Shown here: positions 37,936 to 47,176 of the stretch, in pieces
Position numbering within the stretch: the stretch's first letter is position 1
Layout: each line of letters opens with the position of its first letter
Assembly (NCBI RefSeq): GCF_001598355.1
Contig: NZ_BCYU01000025.1
Location: 1-55,911 of the forward strand
Source of the DNA: Sphingomonas asaccharolytica NBRC 15499
GTDB taxonomy: Bacteria > Pseudomonadota > Alphaproteobacteria > Sphingomonadales > Sphingomonadaceae
DNA: 55,911 bases
Direction: 5' to 3'
The notes under the pieces: generated by a model
Databases searched by the model: none
What the model was told of the DNA's origin: nothing
Seen by the model: only the letters and a program-made list of their open reading frames with translations
Translations under genes and position numbers: made by a program

Positions 37936-38922
37936 ATGAAAATCGGAATCATCGGCCTTGGCCGCATGGGTGGCAACATCGCGCGGCGGCTGATGCGCGG
38001 CAAGCATGAGACGGTCGTCTACGATCGCGCGCCCGAAGCGGTGAAGGAAATCGTCGCCGATGGCGGCATCGGCGCCGGGTCGCTGGAGGAGATGGCGGGC
38101 AAGCTCGACAGCCCGCGCATTTTCTGGGTGATGCTGCCGGCGGGCGCGCCGACCGAAACCACGATCGAGACGCTGACCGGGCTCTGCTCGCCGGGCGACA
38201 TCATCATCGACGGCGGCAATACCTTCTACAAGGACGATATCCGCCGCGCCAAGGCGCTGGCCGAAAAGGGCCTGAAATATGTCGATGTCGGCACCTCGGG
38301 CGGCGTCTGGGGTCTTGAACGCGGCTATTGCATGATGATCGGCGGTGACGACGACGTCATGCGCCATCTCGATCCGATCTTCGACACGCTCGCGCCCGGC
38401 GTCGGCACAATCCCGCGGACGCCCAATCGGATGGCGCAGGAAGGCGAGGATCCGCGGGCGGAGAAGGGTTATATCCATGCCGGCCCCGCCGGTGCGGGGC
38501 ATTTCGTCAAGATGGTCCATAACGGCATCGAATACGGCCTGATGCAGGCCTATGCCGAGGGCTTCGACATCCTCAAGAGCAAGGTCTCCGAGCAGCTGCC
38601 CGAGGACGAGCGCTTCGATCTCAACCTCACCGATATTGCCGAGGTATGGCGGCGCGGATCGGTGATCTCGTCCTGGCTGCTCGATCTGTGCGCACAGGCC
38701 TTGGCCAAGGACCAGGCGCTCGACCAGTTTACCGGCCGCGTCGCCGATTCGGGCGAGGGGCATTGGACGATCGAAGCGGCAATGGAAGAAGCCGTGCCCG
38801 CGCACGTGCTGACCGCGGCTTTGTTCGCGCGCTATCGCAGCCGTGTCGAGCACACCTATGGCGACAAATTGCTGTCGGCGATGCGCTTCGGGTTCGGCGG
38901 GCATGTGGAGATGCCGCAGTGA
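37936..38922 (+). CDS. gnd: 6-phosphogluconate dehydrogenase, short (decarboxylating) type
   Basis: A 328-residue oxidoreductase turning 6-phosphogluconate into ribulose 5-phosphate. The Rossmann N terminus is [24 protein letters not shown] and [10 protein letters not shown] hold the substrate and the catalytic Lys. The length, about 330 rather than 470, marks the YqeC/GndA-like short type, often NAD-preferring. AGGAGA lies six bases before ATG 37936. The stop overlaps the next gene's GTG start by four bases. Confidence 0.95.
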   Translation: MKIGIIGLGRMGGNIARRLMRGKHETVVYDRAPEAVKEIVADGGIGAGSLEEMAGKLDSPRIFWVMLPAGAPTETTIETLTGLCSPGDIIIDGGNTFYKDDIRRAKALAEKGLKYVDVGTSGGVWGLERGYCMMIGGDDDVMRHLDPIFDTLAPGVGTIPRTPNRMAQEGEDPRAEKGYIHAGPAGAGHFVKMVHNGIEYGLMQAYAEGFDILKSKVSEQLPEDERFDLNLTDIAEVWRRGSVISSWLLDLCAQALAKDQALDQFTGRVADSGEGHWTIEAAMEEAVPAHVLTAALFARYRSRVEHTYGDKLLSAMRFGFGGHVEMPQ

Positions 38923-39743
38923 CTCAGGTCGGTCCGGCGGTCCGGCTGGTCATTTCGGACGTCGACGGCACGCTGGTGCGCAAGGACAAGTCGCTGAGCC
39001 CGCAGGTCATCGCCGCGGTGCATCGTCTGCGTGAGGCGGGCGTCGCTTTCACCCTGATCAGCGCGCGTCCGGTGTCGGGCGTGTTGCCGCTGATCGCGCC
39101 GCTGGGGATCGATATTCCCTTGGCAGCGATCAACGGCGGTATCGTCTTCCGCCCGGACGGCAGTGTGATCACCAGGCACGGTATCGACCCCGAGGTCGTG
39201 CGCGGCATGTTCGCGCTGGCCGAGGGCGTGGCGGTCGATCGCTGGGTGTTCGCCGATGGCCATTGGTATGCTTCCAGCCTGGCAGGCGTGCATGTCGAGC
39301 ATGAACGTGTCGCCTCGAACCAGGAGCCGATCCTGCGCGACGATTTCAGCGACCTCTATGACTGTGCCGATAAGATAACCTTCGTCAGCGATGACCCGCC
39401 GGTGCTGAAGGATCTCGCCGCTCGCGGCGTTGCGCAATTCGGCGCGCGCGCGACGATCGGGCAGAGCCAGACCTATTATCTCGACGTCACCGACACCCAC
39501 GCCAACAAGGGTGATGGCGTGACGGAGCTCGCCGCTATCCTGGGCGTCGATCTCGCGCATGTCGCGGTGTTCGGCGACATGGACAATGACGTCGCGATGT
39601 TCGCGCGCGCCGGCATGTCGGTGGCGATGGGACAAGCGCCGGACACGGTGAAGTCCGCCGCCGATTTCGTCTCGTCGAGCAACGAGCAAGACGGCGTGGC
39701 GCACGCGATCGAGGCGTTCCTGCTGGCGCGGGCGGCGGCATGA
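38919..39743 (+). CDS. Cof-type HAD phosphatase
   Basis: A 274-residue haloacid-dehalogenase-fold phosphatase of the Cof/type IIB group. Motif I is [10 protein letters not shown] near residues 11-20, motif II the S of F-T-L-I-S-A-R, motif III K234-like in H-A-N-K-G-D-G-V, and motif [13 protein letters not shown]. Such enzymes remove phosphate from sugar phosphates or flavin and pyridoxal cofactors. GTG 38919 overlaps the gnd stop (GTGA), so it is translationally coupled to gnd, which points to a sugar-phosphate substrate, perhaps controlling overflow of pathway intermediates. Confidence 0.9.
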   Translation: MTQVGPAVRLVISDVDGTLVRKDKSLSPQVIAAVHRLREAGVAFTLISARPVSGVLPLIAPLGIDIPLAAINGGIVFRPDGSVITRHGIDPEVVRGMFALAEGVAVDRWVFADGHWYASSLAGVHVEHERVASNQEPILRDDFSDLYDCADKITFVSDDPPVLKDLAARGVAQFGARATIGQSQTYYLDVTDTHANKGDGVTELAAILGVDLAHVAVFGDMDNDVAMFARAGMSVAMGQAPDTVKSAADFVSSSNEQDGVAHAIEAFLLARAAA

Positions 39744-40486
39744 AGAAACTGGTCGCGTTCGACCTCGACGGCACATTGGCACTCAGCAAGCAGCCGCTCG
39801 ACGAGGACATGGCGGGGCGGATCGCGGATTTGCTCGACGTTTGTCTGGTCGACATCATTTCGGGCGGCGACTGGCCGCAATTCGAGAAACAGGTCGTCTC
39901 GCGGCTGCCGGAGCGGGCCAAGCTCGAGAATCTCTTCATTCAGCCGACCACGGGGACCAAGCTCTACCGCTGGTCCGGCGAGTGGAAGCCGATCTATGCC
40001 GAGTTGTTCTCCGACTCCGAACGGCAACAGATCGAGACCGCACTCGACGACGCGGTGAAGGCGGAGGGCCTGGACGAGGGGCAGACCTGGGGCGACCGGA
40101 TCGAGGATCGCGGTAGCCAGATCACCTTTTCCGGCTTGGGCCAGGACGCGCCGTTGGTCGCGAAGAACGCGTGGGATGCCGATCGATCGAAGCGCGAAGC
40201 ACTGCAGAAACGGCTACGCGCAGCGCTCCCCGATCTGTCGATCAATATCGGCGGATCGACCTCGATCGACATCACCCGCAAGGGCGTCGACAAGCAATAT
40301 GGGCTGAAGAAGCTGCTGCCGGTCGCGGGGGTCGATGCGAGCGAAGTGCTGTTCATCGGCGATGCGATCTATCCCGGCGGTAACGACTATCCCGCCAAAG
40401 AAATGGGGCTCGACACGATCAAGGTCGACGAGATCGAGCAGACGCGGTTGGTGATTTCGACCGTCGCGACGGTTTTGAAGGGCTGA
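39740..40486 (+). CDS. HAD-IIB phosphatase resembling eukaryotic-type phosphomannomutase
   Basis: A 248-residue HAD-fold protein coupled by a four-base overlap (ATGA) to the preceding HAD gene. Motif I is V-A-F-D-L-D-G-T-L-A near the N terminus, and the C-terminal part has L-F-I-G-D-A-I-Y-P-G-G-N-D. S-I-N-I-G-G-S-T-S-I-D-I-T-R-K-G-V-D-K matches the substrate-cap region of eukaryotic phosphomannomutases (PMM). It may be a phosphomannomutase, supplying mannose 1-phosphate for polysaccharide, or a phosphatase of related cap type. A PMM needs both Asp residues of D-x-D-G-T, which are here. Confidence 0.87.
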   Translation: MKKLVAFDLDGTLALSKQPLDEDMAGRIADLLDVCLVDIISGGDWPQFEKQVVSRLPERAKLENLFIQPTTGTKLYRWSGEWKPIYAELFSDSERQQIETALDDAVKAEGLDEGQTWGDRIEDRGSQITFSGLGQDAPLVAKNAWDADRSKREALQKRLRAALPDLSINIGGSTSIDITRKGVDKQYGLKKLLPVAGVDASEVLFIGDAIYPGGNDYPAKEMGLDTIKVDEIEQTRLVISTVATVLKG

Positions 40487-40523
40487 TTTTGGGAGAGCTG
40501 GGTCTGTCCTAGCGCACACCGTC

Positions 40524-40606
40524 ATCCCGGCCTTGTGCCGGGATCCACCGCGCCATCCTCCCGATCGGGAATTGTTGCACGGTGGATGCCGGGACGAGCC
40601 CGGCAT
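40524..40606. repeat. REP-like double hairpin between the HAD gene and the Rieske gene
   Basis: ATCCCGGC-cttgt-GCCGGGAT (40524-40544) and ATGCCGGG-acgag-CCCGGCAT (40586-40606). Both hairpins, their loops and the GTGGATG/ATCCACC flanks match the element after valS; even the central GTTGCACGGTGGATG resembles it. It lies between convergent genes. Confidence 0.87.
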
Positions 40607-40618
40607 GACGATCGTCAG

Positions 40619-41761
40619 TCAATCGCGCAACGCCTTCTCCACCGCGTCGTGGAACAGACGAATCCCGCCCTCCATGCTTCCCAGGGTCAGCCGGTCGATC
40701 GCGCCCGACATCAGCCCTTCCTGGCACAAAGCCGCCGCGCGGAAATCCTCCGCGCCGAACACGCCGCCGTCGAGCAAATTCCAGCTTTTTTCCCAATGCG
40801 CCAGCGCCTTGTCGGTAGCGGGGGGCTCGGGGATCAGCATGAAATCCTCGACCAGCACGCGGTCGACGCCGCGCGGCATCAGCGTCATCAGGTTCATGTA
40901 ATCCGGGCTGACCACCAGCACCGTCGCCGGAAACATCTGGTAGGTATAGGTGATCGCGCGGCGCAATGTCGGCCAGTCCTCCGCGGCGCAATCGTCCGCC
41001 GACACGTCGCGACCGACCGCGGAGCGCTGGTGCGCGCCGATCATGTCGCCCGAGGCGACGCCATCCTTGAAGAACGGACCGATCGTCGCGGCATGGAGCC
41101 GCTGGACGTGATAGCTTTCGAGGAAGGCATCCATGATCTGTTTCCAGTTCGCGGCGACATCGTGGGTGCGGCGGCGGAACAGATGCTGGCCGGCGAGATT
41201 GAACGCGTCGAAATCATGGCCAAGCGTTTCCGGCTCGGCGAAATCCGCACCTTCGTCGAACGCGAACCATATTAGGCCGCCCGCTTCGCAGGTCGGCAGG
41301 CGGCGGAGCCCGTACTCGCTCTTGTCGAGATCGGGAAAGGCGTCGGTCCGCGGCAGCGCGAGCAGCGTGCCGTTGAGCGCATAAGTCCAGGCATGATAGG
41401 GGCAGACCAGGCGCGCGGCGCAGGCCGGTTCCTGACCTTCGACCAGCCGCGTGCCGCGATGGCGGCAGACGTTCATGAAGACGTGCGCCTGGCCCTCACG
41501 GTCGCGCGTGATCAGCAGCGGCTTGCCATAGCCATCATGCGGGACCGCCATGCCCGGATCGGGAAGCAGTGCGGACGGGGCGATTACCAGCGGGCGCTTG
41601 TCGAAAATCTTGCTGCGTTCGGCCTCATACCGCGCCGGATCGGTATAGGCGGCGGCGTCGACATGGGTGATCCCGCCGCCGCGCCGCTCGCCACCTTCGG
41701 CCAGTTTCTTCGCCAGCGCGAGCTGCCCCGCGGTCGGAGCGATCCTGGTCGCCACGTTCAT
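40619..41761 (-). CDS. Rieske non-heme iron oxygenase, alpha subunit
   Basis: A 380-residue ring-hydroxylating-oxygenase alpha subunit. The Rieske [2Fe-2S] ligands are C-R-H-R-G and C-P-Y-H-A-W-T-Y. The mononuclear iron site is in N-W-K-Q-I-M-D-A-F-L-E-S-Y-H-V-Q-R-L-H with a later acidic ligand, the standard D/E-x2-H-x4-H arrangement. Start ATG 41761 follows GGAGAGGAA. No ferredoxin or reductase gene is adjacent, so electrons must come from elsewhere; the ferredoxin at the end of the window is Isc-like and not an obvious partner. The substrate could be an aromatic, a quaternary amine or a sterol-like compound. Confidence 0.93.
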   Translation of the reverse strand: MNVATRIAPTAGQLALAKKLAEGGERRGGGITHVDAAAYTDPARYEAERSKIFDKRPLVIAPSALLPDPGMAVPHDGYGKPLLITRDREGQAHVFMNVCRHRGTRLVEGQEPACAARLVCPYHAWTYALNGTLLALPRTDAFPDLDKSEYGLRRLPTCEAGGLIWFAFDEGADFAEPETLGHDFDAFNLAGQHLFRRRTHDVAANWKQIMDAFLESYHVQRLHAATIGPFFKDGVASGDMIGAHQRSAVGRDVSADDCAAEDWPTLRRAITYTYQMFPATVLVVSPDYMNLMTLMPRGVDRVLVEDFMLIPEPPATDKALAHWEKSWNLLDGGVFGAEDFRAAALCQEGLMSGAIDRLTLGSMEGGIRLFHDAVEKALRD

Positions 41762-41823
41762 GGGCTTCCTCTCCCGATTTTTGTGTTTAGTGTCTCCCTT
41801 AAGAGCATGGGGAGCAAGCCTGA

Positions 41824-43515
41824 ATGAGCGGTACCGTGGTGACACGTCCCAAGGGGTGGCGGCTGTTCGTCGCTGCGCTTCGCACGCGCAAATCGGCGTC
41901 GATGCTCGCGCTTGGCTTCTCGTCGGGGCTGCCTAATGCGCTGTTGATCGGCACGCTGACTGCCTGGCTGGGCGAAGTCGGGGTCAAGATGGCGACGATC
42001 GGCGTGCTGTCGTGGATCGGCCTGACCTATGCCTTCAATTTCCTGTGGTCGCCGTTGGTCGATCGCCTGCAATTGCCGGTGCTCGCCAAGCTCGGCCGCC
42101 GCAAGAGCTGGATCATATTGTGCCAGGCGCTGATGATCGTCGCCTTGTTGGGGATCGTCGTCACCGATCCTGCGCAACAGATCGGCATTTTCGCGATGTT
42201 CGCCTTTCTCGGCTCGCTCGGCTCCGCGACCCAGGATATCGCGATCAACGGCTGGCGCATCGACGTGGCGGACGAGGATTCGCCGATCGAATTGCTCTCG
42301 GCAGTCAACCAGCTTGGCTATCGCACCGCGAGCATCGTCGGCGGCGCGATCGCGCTCTACATGGCGGCGCGGATGTCGTGGCCGACCGTCTATCTGGTCA
42401 TGGCGGTGGTCATGGGCGTGATGCTACTGATCGCGCTCACCGCTCCGGATACCAAACGGGTGCCGAGCGAGGCGGTGCAGGCGCTTTCGGAAGCTGGCGA
42501 GATCAGGCCGGGCACGCGGGCGATCGCGCTGCTCATCGTCGGGTTGAGCTGGGTCTGGGCAATCGGATCGCTGATCGGCTTCATGATCTCGATGCTGGCC
42601 GATACCCCGGCCGGGGCGACCAAGCCGTCGCCCGCCGACTTCCTCAAATATCACGGCCCGGCGATCGTGATCGCGACCGTGCTCGTGCCGCTCGCCGTTG
42701 CCGCGTTCCTCAACTGGTTGAAGACGCAGGGACGCCACGTCCAGGCTGAGCGCGACACAACGGTTTCAGTGACGCGGACCGCCGCGAACCATCTCTACGG
42801 CGCGTTGATCGCGCCGCTCGCCGACCTCGTCGCGCGGCTCGGCTGGGGCGTGCTGATCGTGATCGGGCTGATCCTGACCTATGCACTGTGCTACAATGTC
42901 TGGGGATCGTTTGCTTATCCCTTCTACCTCGAATTCATGCATTATTCGAAGGACGAGGTGGCGTTCGCGTCGAAGGTGTTCGGCATCGTCATGTCGATCA
43001 TCGGGGTCGGCCTGGGGGGCTATCTGTTCGCGAAGATCGGGCGCTTTCCGACCGTCTTGATCGGCGCGATCCTGCCGATCTTCGGCAATTTCCTCTACGC
43101 CGACCTCGCCGACGGATCTCCGCACATCGACCCCGTATTGCATCTCTTCCGGCTCGACTCGCTCGCGGTCGCGCTCGGTAGCGACGAACGGATGGCGCGA
43201 CTGCTGCTGACGATCAGTTACGAGAATATCTCGACGGGCCTTGCGCTCGCCGCGTTCGTCGCGTTCCTGTCGGGCATCGTCAGCAAGAAGTTCGCGGCGG
43301 TCCAATATGCGGTGCTGTCGTCGCTGACCTTCCTGATCGGATCGCTCGGCAAGGGCATGGCGGGCGAGATGATCGACAAATACGGCTATGCCGACGTGTT
43401 CCGCTATGTCGCCGCGGTGGGGGTGCTCGCCATTCTGTTCGTCCTGCTCGAATGGTGGCGTGCATCGCGCATCCCGACGGTGGTCGAGGCCGGCAATACC
43501 GGCGAGCCCGCCTGA
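41824..43515 (+). CDS. AmpG-like MFS permease
   Basis: A 563-residue membrane protein of the AmpG branch of the major facilitator superfamily, which imports anhydro-muropeptides released from the cell wall. L-G-F-S-S-G-L-P-N-A-L-L at the first helix, W-S-P-L-V-D-R-L, and T-Q-D-I-A-I-N-G-W-R-I-D (an AmpG hallmark) support this. A large central loop (about residues 195-225) splits the halves. It is divergent from the Rieske gene with a 62-base gap, and overlaps the next gene's start by one base (TGATG). Muropeptide cargo is inferred from family. Confidence 0.88.
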   Translation: MSGTVVTRPKGWRLFVAALRTRKSASMLALGFSSGLPNALLIGTLTAWLGEVGVKMATIGVLSWIGLTYAFNFLWSPLVDRLQLPVLAKLGRRKSWIILCQALMIVALLGIVVTDPAQQIGIFAMFAFLGSLGSATQDIAINGWRIDVADEDSPIELLSAVNQLGYRTASIVGGAIALYMAARMSWPTVYLVMAVVMGVMLLIALTAPDTKRVPSEAVQALSEAGEIRPGTRAIALLIVGLSWVWAIGSLIGFMISMLADTPAGATKPSPADFLKYHGPAIVIATVLVPLAVAAFLNWLKTQGRHVQAERDTTVSVTRTAANHLYGALIAPLADLVARLGWGVLIVIGLILTYALCYNVWGSFAYPFYLEFMHYSKDEVAFASKVFGIVMSIIGVGLGGYLFAKIGRFPTVLIGAILPIFGNFLYADLADGSPHIDPVLHLFRLDSLAVALGSDERMARLLLTISYENISTGLALAAFVAFLSGIVSKKFAAVQYAVLSSLTFLIGSLGKGMAGEMIDKYGYADVFRYVAAVGVLAILFVLLEWWRASRIPTVVEAGNTGEPA

Positions 43516-44276
43516 TGCTGTTCCTGATCCTGTCGGGCGGGACGATCGTCTGCCAGATCGCCTGCGTGGTGCATTGCGTGCGCAACAGCCGCAACACGTT
43601 CTGGATCTGGCCTTTGGTATTCTTCCCGATGGTCGGCTGCATTGCCTATTTCATCGTCGAAGTGCTGCCGGGCATGCAGGGCAATCGCCATGTCCGTACG
43701 ATGCGGGCGCAAGCAGCCAAGGCGATCGATCCCCAGCGTGAAGTGCGCGTGGCACGCGACGCGCTGGGGCTGGCGGATACGATCGCCAACCGTATCCGGC
43801 TGGCCGATGCGCTGTCGGCGGTCAACCGACCGGCCGAGGCGATCCCACTCTATCGCGAGGCGATCGGCGCGCAGCCACTGCCCGACACGCGGACCGAAAC
43901 CAAGCTCGCCAGAGCGCTGTTCGAAGAAGGCAAAATCGACGAGGCGCAACAGGTGATCGACGCGATCGCCAAGCCATCGGGGCAGAGCGATCGCGATCGG
44001 CTCGATCTGCTCCGCGCGCGAATCTACGACCATCTCGGACGGCAGGACGACGCGCTGGCGATCTATCGCGACATCGTCACGCGGATGCCCGGCGAGGAAG
44101 CGCGTTGCCGCTATGCCGCGTTGCTGATCGAGCTCGGCCGCAAGCGCGAGGCGCTGGGCGTGCTGGAGGAAGTTGAGGATCGGATGAAGCGGCTTGATCG
44201 CCACCAGCGCCAGGCCGAGGGTGACATGTACCGCTGGGCGACCGACAAATTGCGCGAGCTGCGAGCGGCGGGGTAG
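43515..44276 (+). CDS. Membrane-anchored TPR protein
   Basis: A 253-residue protein. The N terminus has two hydrophobic segments (L-I-L-S-G-G-T-I-V-C-Q-I-A and W-I-W-P-L-V-F-F-P-M-V-G-C-I-A-Y-F) in the style of the phospholipase-D-like N-terminal domain. The rest forms about four tetratricopeptide-type helix pairs (A-I-P-L-Y-R-E-A-I-G; A-L-A-I-Y-R-D-I-V). It starts in the stop codon of the AmpG-like gene (TGATG), indicating coupling and perhaps a shared role at the cell envelope. TPRs suggest a protein scaffold; the partner is unknown. Confidence 0.82.
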   Translation: MLFLILSGGTIVCQIACVVHCVRNSRNTFWIWPLVFFPMVGCIAYFIVEVLPGMQGNRHVRTMRAQAAKAIDPQREVRVARDALGLADTIANRIRLADALSAVNRPAEAIPLYREAIGAQPLPDTRTETKLARALFEEGKIDEAQQVIDAIAKPSGQSDRDRLDLLRARIYDHLGRQDDALAIYRDIVTRMPGEEARCRYAALLIELGRKREALGVLEEVEDRMKRLDRHQRQAEGDMYRWATDKLRELRAAG

Positions 44277-44291
44277 CAGACGGCTTACGGA

Positions 44292-44735
44292 TTATTGAAT
44301 GCCGATCGGCAGCCCTGCATCGGCAAATGCTCCTGACAAGGCCGCCGCTGTCGCCACGATCGCATCGGCACGGCGTTGCGCCATCAAATCCGCCAGCAGC
44401 AGGCGCGCGGTTTCCGGCCGGCGCTCGGCATGGCCGATCGCGGTGATCATCGTCTGCTCCGCCCAGGTCATCCGAGCACAACAGCACGGCGCGATCGGGA
44501 TCGTCGTGGTCGAGGTCGCGGCGAGTTCGGCCATGAACGCGCGGGCGAGTAACAGCGGCCGGCGGAACCCCGCACCGAATGCGCTCAGAAAGGTGTTGGC
44601 GGCAACGGCGTCGTTGAGCCCGTGCGCACCCATCCGCCGGATCGCGAGCAGCAGGAGCCGCGCGGCCATGGTTTCCGGCAGGCGGTGCGGCAGGGCTTCG
44701 CTGACCAGCGACGTGGGCATTAGGGTGGGGGCCAT
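44292..44735 (-). CDS. Small uncharacterised protein (DUF6628-like)
   Basis: A 147-residue, Ala/Arg-rich protein. A-A-R-L-L-L-L-A-I-R-R-M-G-A-H-G-L-N-D-A, followed by F-R-R-P-L-L-L-A-R and A-P-C-C-C-A-R-M-T, recalls small sphingomonad proteins with a conserved C-C-C; I think of DUF6628, from memory. ATG 44735 is preferred to the longer frame (to 44795) because GGAG lies 8 bases upstream. Convergent with the TPR gene. The three adjacent cysteines may bind metal. Function unknown. Confidence 0.65.
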   Translation of the reverse strand: MAPTLMPTSLVSEALPHRLPETMAARLLLLAIRRMGAHGLNDAVAANTFLSAFGAGFRRPLLLARAFMAELAATSTTTIPIAPCCCARMTWAEQTMITAIGHAERRPETARLLLADLMAQRRADAIVATAAALSGAFADAGLPIGIQ

Positions 44736-44802
44736 GGGGCGACTCCGTGATGGGAGCCGCATAGTCGGCAACTCGCTATTGATAGTCAATCGCAATAATT
44801 CG

Positions 44803-46131
44803 TCACGCCGGCGCTTCGCCGTTCGCCGCGAGCAATTCGCCCGCCAGATAGAGCGAGCCCAGGATCATCACCGTCACCGATTCCTTGGCATCGCCGCCGA
44901 TCGCGTGCAGCGCCGCCTCGACTGTCTCCGCAGACTGCGGTGCCATGCCGATGTCGCGGGCGACTGCTCCCAGCACCTCGGCGCTGTGACATTCATGACC
45001 ACCGACCGGAACGGCATGGAAGCTCTTGGTCAGCCCGGCGAACGGCAGCAGCAATCCGGCGGGATCCTTGTTGGACAGCATGCCGACGATCATGTGCGCG
45101 CCGTCCGTCTCGCGATGATCGAGCACCTCGCGCAACGCCGCGGCGACGCTGGCGCCTGCGGCAGCGTTGTGGCCGCCGTCTAGCCAGATCTCGCTGCCGG
45201 ACGGCAATAGGCGCGTCAGCGGGCCGTCGCCGAGCAATTGCATCCGCGCGGGCCAGGTCGCGTGCTCGGCCGCGGCGACGAAGGCATCGGGCGGAATGGT
45301 CAGCGTCTTTTGATGATGGAGCATGGCGATCGCCAAGGCGAGATTGCCCGGCTGGTGCGGCCCGACCAGCACCGGCAGCGGCGTCTGCACCTTCCCGGCG
45401 GCGTCGCGATAGGCGAGGTGGCCGTCATCGGCCGCCCAGAACCAGTTCCTGCCTTCGGGTGACACCGGCGCCCCGGCGGTTCGCGCGACCGCATTGACCC
45501 GCGCCTCGACCGACGGCTGATAGCGCATCGTCACCAGCGGCACTTGCGGTTTGGCGATGCCGGCCTTTTCGGCGGCGATGTCCTCGATCGTCGTGCCGAG
45601 GAAGCGTTCGTGGTCGATGCCGAGTTGGGCGATGCCGGTGACGATTGGCTGCGCGATGACGTTCGTCGCGTCGAGCCGGCCGCCGAGACCGACCTCGACG
45701 ATACAGGCATCGGCCGGCGTGCGGGCGAAGGCGAGGAATGCCGCGGCGGTCGTTACTTCGAAGAAGCTCGCCCCAATATCGCCGCCGGCGTCGAGCACTT
45801 CCTCGAGCAAGGGCGCTAGTTCGGTATCTTCGATCAACCGGCCGGCGAGGCGAATACGTTCGTTGAAACGCACGAGATGCGGGCTCGAATAAACATGCGT
45901 CGTGTAGCCTGCCGCCTCGATCGCCGCGCGCAGGAAGGCGCAAGTCGAACCCTTGCCGTTGGTCCCGGCGACATGGAGCACCGGGGGCAAAAGATCATGC
46001 GGATTGCCGATGCGCTCGAGCAACTCGGTGATCCGCTCCAGGCCGAGGATGTCGGCGCCGGGCGAAAGCGCCCATAGCCGGTCGAGCTGGCGCTGCACCG
46101 CGGGGTCGGAGGAGGTGGCGTGGTCGGGCAT
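44803..46131 (-). CDS. folC: Folylpolyglutamate synthase / dihydrofolate synthase
   Basis: A 442-residue Mur-ligase-family enzyme adding glutamate to dihydropteroate and to folates. The ATP loop is G-T-N-G-K-G-S-T-C-A-F-L near residue 55; E-V-G-L-G-G-R-L-D-A-T-N is the folate/Mg region, and H-N-A-A-A-G in the C-terminal domain (W-L-D-G-G-H-N) binds the glutamyl substrate. It is last in the trpF-trpB-trpA-accD-folC order typical of alphaproteobacteria. The 187-base gap from accD carries repeat hairpins that could lower its expression. Confidence 0.96.
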   Translation of the reverse strand: MPDHATSSDPAVQRQLDRLWALSPGADILGLERITELLERIGNPHDLLPPVLHVAGTNGKGSTCAFLRAAIEAAGYTTHVYSSPHLVRFNERIRLAGRLIEDTELAPLLEEVLDAGGDIGASFFEVTTAAAFLAFARTPADACIVEVGLGGRLDATNVIAQPIVTGIAQLGIDHERFLGTTIEDIAAEKAGIAKPQVPLVTMRYQPSVEARVNAVARTAGAPVSPEGRNWFWAADDGHLAYRDAAGKVQTPLPVLVGPHQPGNLALAIAMLHHQKTLTIPPDAFVAAAEHATWPARMQLLGDGPLTRLLPSGSEIWLDGGHNAAAGASVAAALREVLDHRETDGAHMIVGMLSNKDPAGLLLPFAGLTKSFHAVPVGGHECHSAEVLGAVARDIGMAPQSAETVEAALHAIGGDAKESVTVMILGSLYLAGELLAANGEAPA

Positions 46132-46139
46132 CTCTAATT

Positions 46140-46314
46140 CCCCTCCCGCTTGCGGGAGGGGTTAGGGGAGGGCGTGTCAGTCAGCACGGACGCCACATGC
46201 CCTCCCAACTCGCTGCCTGCAACTGGCCGAAATGCGCCCCGCGTATTTCTCAATCATGCCGGGGGCATGATTGACTAGTTAAAGGCAGTGAGTTCCCTCC
46301 CGCAAGCGGGAGGG
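46140..46314. repeat. Inverted GC hairpins between accD and folC
   Basis: Three stems in 175 bases: CCCCTCCCGC-tt-GCGGGAGGGG (46140-46161), TCAATCATGCC-ggg-GGCATGATTGA (46250-46274, perfect 11-base stem), and CCCTCCCGC-aa-GCGGGAGGG (46295-46314). The outer two are nearly the same sequence and are self-complementary. They fill the accD-folC gap and could act as attenuator, RNA-stabilising or mobile (REP/MITE-like) elements. Confidence 0.85.
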
Positions 46315-46318
46315 GAGT

Positions 46319-47176
46319 TTACGCCGCCTTACGCTGCCCACCGATATAGTCGATCAGCCGCGCTAAAGTCGGGCGCAGCTCCGCGCGCGGCGTGACCATG
46401 TCGAGCATGCCGTGGTCGAGCAGATATTCCGCGCGCTGGAACCCCTCGGGCAGCTTTTCGCGGATGGTTTGTTCGATCACCCGCTGGCCGGCAAAGCCGA
46501 TCAGCGCGCCGGGCTCCGAAATCTGCACGTCGCCGAGCATCGCATAGCTCGCGGTGACGCCACCGGTGGTCGGGTCGGTCAGCACAACGATATACGGCAG
46601 GCCGACATCGTGGAGCATCTGGATCGCGACTGTCGCGCGTGGCATCTGCATCAGGCTCAATATGCCTTCCTGCATCCGCGCGCCGCCCGCCGCGGTGAAG
46701 ATGATATAAGGAGCACCTTCGCTGATCGCTGCCTCGACTCCGCGCACGAACGCTTCGCCCACCGCGAGCCCCATCGATCCGCCCATGAAGGCGAAATCCT
46801 GGACGCCGACTACCGCCTTGCGGCCCTCGATCGTGCCGGTTGCGTTGATCAGCGCATCGCTCTCACCGGTGGCAGCGCGTGCCGCCTTGATGCGATCGGT
46901 ATATTTCTTCTGATCGCGGAACTTGAGCGGATCGTCCTGAACCTTGGGCGGAGTCAGCGTCGCGAACGAACCGGCGTCGAAAATCTGCGCGAAGCGGACA
47001 TCCGGCCCGATCCGCTCATGGAACGCGCAATTGGGGCAGACGTAGAGATTGTCGGCCAGTTCCTTGGCGAACACCATCTGCCCGCACCCCTTGCACTTAT
47101 GCCAGAGGTTGTCGGGGCTTTCCTTCTTGGGGATGACGTACGACAGCGCGTTGCGGACGTTGGTCAGCCAGCTCAT
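46319..47176 (-). CDS. accD: Acetyl-CoA carboxylase carboxyltransferase subunit beta
   Basis: A 285-residue subunit that, with AccA, transfers carboxyl from biotin to acetyl-CoA, making malonyl-CoA for fatty acids. The N-terminal zinc ribbon is C-K-G-C-G-Q-M and C-P-N-C; the crotonase-like body has G-G-A-R-M-Q-E-G and [15 protein letters not shown]. The start overlaps the trpA stop by four bases, so the two are coupled. Confidence 0.97.
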   Translation of the reverse strand: MSWLTNVRNALSYVIPKKESPDNLWHKCKGCGQMVFAKELADNLYVCPNCAFHERIGPDVRFAQIFDAGSFATLTPPKVQDDPLKFRDQKKYTDRIKAARAATGESDALINATGTIEGRKAVVGVQDFAFMGGSMGLAVGEAFVRGVEAAISEGAPYIIFTAAGGARMQEGILSLMQMPRATVAIQMLHDVGLPYIVVLTDPTTGGVTASYAMLGDVQISEPGALIGFAGQRVIEQTIREKLPEGFQRAEYLLDHGMLDMVTPRAELRPTLARLIDYIGGQRKAA

